This document shows positions 17,035 to 23,674 of a stretch of 23,674 nucleotides of DNA, in pieces. This DNA is from Jaapia argillacea MUCL 33604 (taxonomy: Eukaryota > Basidiomycota > Agaricomycetes > Jaapiales > Jaapiaceae), in NCBI GenBank assembly GCA_000697665.1, contig KL197725.1, positions 477,045-500,718 of the forward strand, given 5' to 3'. The notes beneath the pieces are model-generated. The model did not search any database. It was given only the letters and a program-made list of their open reading frames with translations, and was not told the origin of the DNA. Every line of letters starts with the position of its first letter. Within the stretch, counting starts at the first letter, position 1. Made by a program: the position numbers and the translations under genes.

Positions 17035-18227
17035 TCAAACATCACACATGTCACTACACATGAAGTATTCTGTTAAAGTTGGAGGCTTGAGTTGGAAGTA
17101 ATGAGCAATTTGAGACCCATGCAGATATGTGTGAGCATTGGTGAGAAGGACAGAAACAAGGAAATGTTTGCCAATCAGGGAAAGATGGGATTTCATCTGC
17201 AGCTTGTAGTTGAGAGATGCCCAAAGGTTACAAACCTTTCCCAAACTCCACTCGACACTCTCCTGATACTTCGACATCACATTGTTGAAGTTCTGTTCCT
17301 CTCTCGTCAAATTCTCCACTTTCTTCAAACCCGATACCACAACATCGGTTTCACCATATGCCAGATCACCATAAAGCAACAACAGCTGCTTGCCATATCC
17401 TCTCGCATGCTGAGCCCATTCCTCCAGCAAACCCAACCAAGCAAGAACAGCACCATCTGCCCTCCGACCTTCAACAGGTCCTGAACACAGGATGATGATC
17501 CCATTCGGTGCAGAAACAGCCTGGTACTTGTATGCATGAGTCTTCAAGTAGCTGTTGTAATTGACACGTTGGTAATCTCCTGGTTGGGTGATATTGTGGA
17601 TTTTCACATCCAAGAATCCAGCCAAGTCGTCAAAGGGACAGTTGGCAGTGAGAATTGTGTGTGCATATTGTTCCAGAATAGTGGGAGGGAAACGTTCAGT
17701 GGAAAATTCGAGTAGATGATGCCATCGGTCGTAAATAAACTCCAACATGAAGTTGATTATGCAGGAGAGCTGGGCGGTTTGACAGATGAAGTGGTCCTCA
17801 AGGTCACACAATCGATTCGGGTATGATAGGCGGCTGCAGAGAATAATCATGGCTTCAATACTGGAGACAACATCATCTTGTTTGGTGTGTATTGTCTCAG
17901 GGATCTCCATTGCAGCGCACACCTCTTGAATGTTGTGAAAGGTAAATCTGTGGGAGACTGGGTGTAAGTGTCACAGAAATGATAATCAAAAGACATCATT
18001 ACCAACTGAGTCAACTGACGCATCTTGCTATCACCAACTTGTGCAAAGTTTGGCCTTGTCAAATGAAGAAACTGACGACAAGGCATAGATGATGCTGCTG
18101 GGATAGCAGGCACAACACCTGTTTCTGACACAAGCCTCCCTGCAGCACCACAGATGGAGTCAAAGAACAAATCGGAGCTGCTCGGTTCGTTGCATGAAAG
18201 TGAGCCTTCAACAACAGCAGCTAACAC
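17035..18227 (-). pseudogene. PIF-Harbinger transposase (DDE_Tnp_4 / HARBI1-like)
   Basis: Reading minus from ATG 18227 (MLAAVVEGSL), an N-terminal part of about 90 residues is followed by a frame change near 17955 (a one-base shift or an intron that I could not place). The frame then resumes at HRFTFHNIQEVCAAMEIPET. The helical region DVVSSIEAMIILCSRLSYP is typical of the group. The catalytic triad is visible: Asp in GFLDVKI, Asp in LLYGDLAYGETD, and Glu in NNVMSKYQESVEWSLGKV. Between the first two lie YKYQAVSAPNGII and GPVEGRRADGAVL, which match the family's conserved layout. It ends at 17035. The restored length of about 400 residues fits HARBI1-like proteins. Apart from the frame break I see no nonsense change, so this gene is the best preserved in the window. 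Confidence 0.9.
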
Positions 18228-19884
18228 AAGGGCTGTGGTGTCAATGCATCAGGATTGAGTCGTGTTTGGGAGATCAGATTGATCAGACATGAGCAGAAAA
18301 ATGGGGGGGGAGGGGGGAACTGGGCTGCCAAACTTTGGATGAAACGAGTGGGTTGTTGGGTGTCTGACTATGGGCTTGCAGCTTGGGGAAACTATCATGC
18401 GTTGTCAGATCCAGACAGCGGTCGCATCTGAGTCCCCTCTTTTCTTCTTGCTTATCATTCACACATCCTCCTCCCTCCTCCATTCTTCTCTCTGTATCCC
18501 TCATCTCTACCTGCCCACCTCAGTCTGCTCATTGTACCAATTCCTATTGCAATTTGTTTTGTTTTTGTTTTGTTCTTCTTCATGCACAATCATTAGCCGC
18601 AATTCACTCTTAAGCTACCCCTGTCTCAGAATGATCAGACCAAGAAGCGCTGCAAGTGGTATCTAGGAAACAGACGCAACCTTTCATTGTCAAATGCTCA
18701 CACAAATGATACAGTGCACTGGAGATACTCAGGTCTTGTTTTTACACTTCCTAGAGCCCTCAGTTGTCCCTGAAGTAAGGAAGGAGGACTGACTAGGGTG
18801 CAGTAGTGTTGTGGAATTTATGGGAATGGTAAAGGGTGTCTGATCAGGGGAAAGGCTACCTCAGGAATTGATGAGGTGAAGGTTGAATCAGTCTACCATT
18901 TTGAACTCTCAGGACCAGCCCTCCAGTCCATCCAATCTGACTAATCTACAGGGAAGATCTCCTGAAATCAATGTTCATAAATTCCTACACTTCTCTAAGA
19001 TGAACCCACCAGCTCCAGCTCTTCAGCATAGGAAAGGGAAGGATCTAGGATATTTATGGCAATTTTTTGTTGATTTTTTATACCCTGCCAAGAGGAGAGA
19101 ATTCAGCACCAAGTCAGTATCAGAATCATTTCCATCAAGTCAGCACAGGCAGAAGTACACATCCAGACATCTAAACATTGGGAGACTGAGCAATGATGTC
19201 ATGAGCAGGCATAAGCATGGTTTGGTGAAAGGGAGCCTGTGTTGGTCCAGGGAGGTCTGGATAGTACAGCCACAGGGCTGTGTGAGGCTGTGGGAAGGCT
19301 CTGCAGGACCATATGGAAATCCACATGGACAGTCATAGCCCCCATCAAGAGCCCATATGGACCAACAGAGAGGATTGGACATTGTAAATATTCGCTTTTT
19401 CCAGTATTTAGAATTTGTATTTATTACACAGCCTTGGACTAGTCTATAAAAGGACAGCCCAAAGTGAAATTGAACAACTTTTACCCTCTGAATTACAGCT
19501 TGAGAAAATCATTAGACGGAGCCAAGTCCAGTCCTAGCAGACACTGATAAATATTTGAGACTGAGAGTGACGAAGATAAGATTATCAGATGTTAATCATT
19601 AGTTTCGAGGCACACTGCTACCAGAGGCTTTTCATTCTCGGTGCTTCTCTTGAATATCCACTAACTCCATTATTCCCAATCAACGACAATCTGGAACGAT
19701 TTGTTGGTGTTGGTTTGGTTTACCTACCCCCCACTTTAATCGATTGTCAGTGTTCACAGGGGTGAAACTAGAGATGATACAGACGATATATTGTAAATAA
19801 TAGGTGGGGTCTGCTGGGGTGTCAGGTCGGGGCAGAGATTTTGGGAACAACGAGGCCAAATTATGTCTTTATTTGTACATATTT
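18228..19884. other. Harbinger 3' non-coding portion
   Basis: 1.66 kb between the transposase start and the right terminal repeat. A pyrimidine-rich tract lies at 18430-18530 and a G-run at about 18303-18317 near the transposase start. A frame of 151 codons (18883-19338) has no recognisable content. A TATAAAAGG at about 19446 suggests a promoter. The bases TGTTGGTCC (19240) and GGACCAACA (19359) form an inverted pair 110 bp apart with no flanking duplication. I cannot assign a gene here. Confidence 0.4.
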
Positions 19885-19902
19885 GGCTGGCTTAAACTCC
19901 CT
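19885..19902 (-). repeat. Harbinger right terminal inverted repeat
   Basis: GGCTGGCTTAAACTCCCT, complement of the left end with two transitions, followed by AAT. Confidence 0.9.
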
Positions 19903-21429
19903 AATAAATCGCTAAAAATCGGCAAAAATTAGAATATAATCCAGCTAGCATGGGGCAGCATTGGGTAATCATTTGGTGCTGTGTGGTAGGTTACGTGACA
20001 TTCCTAAAATGGTAAATTGATCAATATGGCCTGGAAAAATGCAGGGAAAATTAGGAAAAATTGGAATAAAATGTACTAGGGTAGGGTAAGGGGTGGGGGC
20101 ACTTTGGTACTATTTGACAGGTCACATGACCTTCCTAAAATGGTAAATCAATCAATACAGCCTGGAAAAATGCGGGGAAAATCAGGAAAAATCGGAATAA
20201 ATTGTACTAGGATAGGGTAGGGGGTAGGGGCACATTGGTACTATTTGGCAGGTCACATGACCTTCCTAAAATGGTAAATTGATCAATATAGCCTGGAAAA
20301 ATGCGGGGAAAATCAGGAAAAATCGGAATAAATTGTACTAGGAGGGTAGGGGCACTTTGGTATTATTTGGCTAGTCACATGACATTCCTAAAATGGTAAA
20401 TCAGTCAATACAGCTGGGAAAAATGCAGGAAAATCAGGAAAAATGGGAATAAAATGCTGCTCATCTTGGCTAATACTTTGACCTGGTGTGATTGATGACA
20501 TAATATCTTAATTTAGCAATTTCTTGATATATAGCCAATAAAATCAGGAAAAATTGGGGAAAATATGTTCATGTTGCTATAATGTCATGTGACTGACATA
20601 CTATGCCTAAAATGGAAATTTCTGTGACATACACTAAATCAGTTTGAAACACCAATATGAAGAAGGTGCCACACAGAATATTATCAAATTTGGAAATTTT
20701 GACATGTTGGTCTCAATAGGTAGCCTAGACCTAGGGCTACCTAGATCTATCACCGTATCACTTGTAGCATCACTGGTTGTGCTGCTACAAGGTAAATAAA
20801 GTTGAAAAGTGTCATGTTTCAAAATTGTTTTGTGTTTTGCCAGAGGTATGGTAGCTGAAATTGAGTAAGGGTGCCCATTCTATGGTCTTTCAGATAGGGG
20901 CTACAATCCTAGATACTTACATCAACATTCCCATGATATTATTTTTCCACTGAAAATATTTTTGAAAGGCGGAAATCAGTCACTTGGTAGATAGTCAGAT
21001 GTGCTGGTGATGTGGTATGACTCATATTGGCTCCTTGGAAGTGGTGACTACAATCCTAGATACTCACATTGTTCATTTTGGCAACTTCACTTTTACCGAA
21101 AATCTGTAGTTGACTACCAATTTGAGATTTGCTGGGCACTCAGTGAAGGAAGCATTGCATAGACATTCATTTCAGAGGTCTCTCATATGGGCCCATGGTT
21201 TGAGATAGTCAGTTTGAGACAACTGTAACATTCAGTTTTCACCCACTTGACATCTGAGGTTGGCTGGCAATCCTGTTGCACCAGCCACTTCCATCTGTGA
21301 CAGACTGCCTAAGACTCATTGACTCTCATTCAAAGGTCAATTGTTCAAAGGCTTGATTGCTATAAGATAGACAAAGGTATAGTTAGTCATTGTGAGTCAG
21401 ATACCTAAAGCTATGCCATTAGCTACTAG
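19903..21429 (-). repeat. AB repeat, right copy, outer part (A)
   Basis: An inverted match to about 68-1439. It ends at CTAG (21426-21429), where the copia integrase frame of the neighbouring relic begins. The integrase frame runs about ten codons into the repeat (LVANGIALGI) before a stop. It has four tandem units against three in the left copy. No flanking duplication is visible, because the left copy has an extra inverted arm instead of a simple end. Confidence 0.8.
19985..20457 (-). repeat. Four tandem 122-131-bp units in right AB
   Basis: GTTACGTGAC or GTCACATGAC cores start at 19990, 20121, 20252 and 20374, giving spacings of 131, 131 and 122. A diverged fifth core lies at 20584. Each unit has CCTAAAATGGTAAATNNATCAATA, then GGGAAAATCAGGAAAAAT, then TAGGGTAGGGG. 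Confidence 0.8.
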
Positions 21430-23332
21430 TTGAGTACCCTGGGATTGTAGCCATGCATCCATCTGAGAGCTCTTGAGTTCACCATGGTCGGTTCGGTACA
21501 TTCCAACTCTGAGACTGGGGGTCTCCAGCTCTCGTGCCCTCTCCCATCCCTGCAAGTAGGGAAACACAGCATTCTTTGATGGTAGTGGCATTGACCACAT
21601 GAATGAAAAGTTATCATCGATAATGTCCATCACATACAGGTTTCCATTCTTTGATTTTGGGTATGGTCCACATAAGTCCACCCAAACTTTCTGCAACCTC
21701 TAACTAGCCTTCTTTCCTTCATGCATCTTTGAGACAGGCTTCCTGACCTACTTCCCAAAGATGCAGCATTCACATTTGGGTGGCAGCGATGATAGGTCAA
21801 TATGCATACCTTCAACGAGGCCTTGATGAGCCATATTGATTATGGATTGGTAGTTTGTATGACTGAGGTGACGATGCCATGTCTTGAGATCAGGGGTGTG
21901 GACAGCAATGTGAGCCTGTTTGATGGAAGGAGGTGGACTATCCAGCATGTAAAGTTTTCTGGACTTCCCAAGGGTGCCATGTGCAACGATTGTTCTGTTC
22001 TTCCTTGTCAACCAGCAAATAGAGTTGTTGAAGTAGGCGGTGAGTTTTCCAGAATTGCAAAGTGAGCTAACTGAGATAAGGAAAACACTGGCTGTTGGTG
22101 CATACAGAACATCTTTGAGAAGGATGGAATGACCTTGACCAATCAAAAGTTTGATGGTTCTGATGCTGGTAGCGTGGATAACAGAGCTACCCACACTGTG
22201 GATCAGCCAAGGTAATAGTTTCCATAAGGTGACAAAATCACTAGCCTTGGGGGATATATGTGTTGTAGCACTAGTGTTGAGGAAGAATGATGTAGAAATG
22301 GAGGGACGAGGAAGTGGAGTTGGTGTGATGGAGATGGCAGCCAAATTGATAATACTGCTCCTCCTCTTGTCCCAATCCACTGACACAATGATCTCATCTT
22401 CAAAAGCAAGGAAAGTGTCATATTCAAATTGATTGCCAGGTGACTCTAGGAAATTAGGGGTAATGGGATTGTGGGCAAGGCCAGTGAATTCCGAAACAGA
22501 AGTATTTGGTGAGGGTGATGCCGCCATAGATTCAGATGCCAGGAGGAATGCTTCACCAGAGACGGAATCCAGGATATATGCATGGCCATTTTGATCATAC
22601 TTCTGGCCAGGACCCTTTCCAAATGACAACTTCTTCCTGTCCTTTGATGTGAGAACCTTACTCTGCTTCCCTTCCATACCACTGCCCTTTTGTCAGCAAG
22701 TCTCCACCAGATGTCCACGGTTCTTGCAGTTCGAACAGACCTTGCCTGAAGTGCTCGACTGTTTCTTGGAAAGGTCGCGAGCAGAAAGTATGTCAGGAGT
22801 AGGGCATGCTAAGGATTCGTTGTTGACAAGCTGCTGTTCCATGTTGAGGTGCTTTTGGATGTTGGTGCATGAGTACAGGGCAGTAGCTGTGCTGGCAGAT
22901 ATACAGGTAGCAATGTGGTCATGGATGTGAGACAGTTCACCAGAGAGAGCATTCATCAATACAATGGAGAGAAATATATCCTTGGTCAGGAGCCCCTTTG
23001 CAAAAATGTGATTGACAAGGTTGGAGAGCTTGGTGGTGGTGACAGAGAATCATTCAACTTTTGAATACCAGGTATTGAATGCCTCCTGGATGTGAAGGAC
23101 TTGGGTAAGAGGTCCATCCTTCTTGTGGCGTGTCATGAGCAAGTCCCAAACTTCTAGCACTGTTTTGCCTGTGACATAATCTTGCTCCTCCTGTACCACA
23201 TTCAACCCAATCAAGGCAGTAACAGCTTTGTCATTTGTCAGCCAGTTCATTGCAGCTTGTGGTTCAAGAGTAGCATCAGGGTATTGTGTTGGCAACAGCA
23301 GTCAGGACCATACCAGTGGTTTGGGAACCCAT
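21430..23332 (-). pseudogene. Copia-3: gag-protease-integrase relic
   Basis: It starts at ATG 23332 (MGSQTTGMVLTAV). After 13-14 codons the frame jumps, and about 50 residues of gag N-terminus are missing. One minus frame then runs 23295-21430 with only nonsense breaks: TGA 23050, TGA 22693, TAG 21748, TAG 21700. Domains in order: UBN2-like gag (VLEVWDLLMTRHKKDGPLTQ), a zinc knuckle CSNCKNRGHLVETC with intact CCHC, a protease with the catalytic DTG changed to NTS (LNTSATTHIS), gag-pre-integrase (TWHRHLSHTNYQSI, CECCIFGK) and integrase VWVDLCGPYPKSKNG with YRTDHGELKS (second Asp). The AB repeat cuts it right after QSQGTQ. RT and RNase H are absent here. Confidence 0.92.
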
Positions 23333-23674
23333 GTTGCGTCAAGGTGGAGATGCAGCAAGAGAACGAGAATGATATTGCACGTGTTCTTGGGTGCTTCGAG
23401 GCTGTGTAAGAGCATGGTTCAAACGTGGTTTCAGGGCTCGGCTTTCAGGAGCACGAGCTGGTGGCTCATAACCTGTTCATCAGCAAAACGCGCACTCACT
23501 GACGCACTGACAGCAGTGAAATAAAGAGTCAGCGTTGTCAGCATTGCCAGCACTTCCAACAAAAAAAGATAATGATTTAAAGCCTTTCAGTCGTTTCAGT
23601 GTGTCAGTTTGTCAGCTCTTCAGACTGTCCCATCTATCTACGAACAAAGTAACAGCTACCCACTAAGTAATTAA
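23333..23674. other. No gene seen; upstream side of Copia-3
   Basis: This should contain the primer binding site and part of a 5' LTR. I find neither a TG...CA terminus with a partner nor a tRNA complement. Short TGACA/TGTCA motifs recur between 23495 and 23620. There is no coding frame to defend. Confidence 0.4.

Larger units (their letters stand above)
15721..19902 (+). mobile_element. PIF-Harbinger DNA transposon (4.18 kb)
   Basis: The ends are AGGGAGTTTGAGCTAGCC and its complement with two transitions: 18-bp terminal inverted repeats. Flanking AAT (15718-15720 and 19903-19905) is a 3-bp target duplication. The uninterrupted site is preserved in the left AB copy (1431-1445), giving an exact empty-site proof of insertion. 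It encodes a DDE transposase on minus (18227-17035) and a Myb-like partner on plus (15874-16831), converging. This two-gene content is the hallmark of PIF-Harbinger. Both genes are damaged. Confidence 0.93.

Noticed and set aside
17092-17484. Plus-strand 130-codon frame opposite the transposase
   Set aside because: A shadow of the transposase reading frame on the other strand, with no domain signal.
19238-19367. TGTTGGTCC...GGACCAACA as a 130-bp solo LTR or MITE
   Set aside because: The 9-bp inverted ends are present, but no flanking duplication and no second copy are found.
1-23674. Giant autonomous transposon (Polinton-like or Starship-like) spanning the AB inverted pair
   Set aside because: No tyrosine recombinase, DNA polymerase, capsid or other cargo genes are found. 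The interior is made of separately inserted elements with their own target duplications.

Overview
This window looks like a transposon graveyard from a filamentous fungus, most likely a basidiomycete (Agaricomycetes). That placement is an inference. It rests on two ~50-bp introns with GT...CTGAC/CTGAT...AG signals in a transposon gene, a PIF-Harbinger transposase paired with a Myb-like partner, and dense nested Ty1/copia debris. I see no intact host gene, no rRNA or tRNA gene, no CRISPR array and no bacterial feature.

Layout, left to right. (1) 68-1723 is a 1.65-kb repeat ('AB') with tandem subrepeats. Its inverted partner lies at 15434-15720 plus 19903-21429. (2) 1724-3138 is a decayed unknown coding fragment, split by a solo LTR (2364-2894, family 'C'). 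(3) 3139-3525 is a piece of LTR family 'D'. (4) 3526-8289 is a minus-strand copia relic ('Copia-1'). It has internal deletions and carries two solo LTRs: 4769-5279 with TSD CTTGT, and 5940-7017 with TSD GCAT. (5) 8537-13891 is a 5.36-kb element with two ~510-bp LTRs. It encodes a chromodomain protein and a large unknown protein, but no reverse transcriptase or integrase that I can recognise. (6) 13906-14805 is LTR D with a 4 x 51-bp CCAAT-box array. A copia RT fragment (14866-15104) and a truncated LTR C (15105-15430) follow. (7) 15721-19902 is a complete PIF-Harbinger element inserted in the right AB copy; the left AB copy preserves the empty site. (8) 21430-23332 is another minus-strand copia gag-protease-integrase relic, cut at its 3' side by AB.

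Order of events that can be read: copia elements came first. AB repeats and solo LTRs then interrupted them, Harbinger entered AB, and the 5.36-kb element entered the D/Copia-1 border. Differences between repeat copies are overwhelmingly transitions, many at CpG. Most broken frames are explained by C-to-T or G-to-A nonsense changes, as expected from cytosine methylation decay or a RIP-like process.

The item most worth follow-up is the 5.36-kb LTR-bounded element. It looks like a non-autonomous retroelement whose whole coding content is a chromodomain ORF plus a ~1000-residue unknown ORF. A second is a hairpin conserved between two LTR families, with a compensatory base change, which coincides to within one base with a rearrangement breakpoint.
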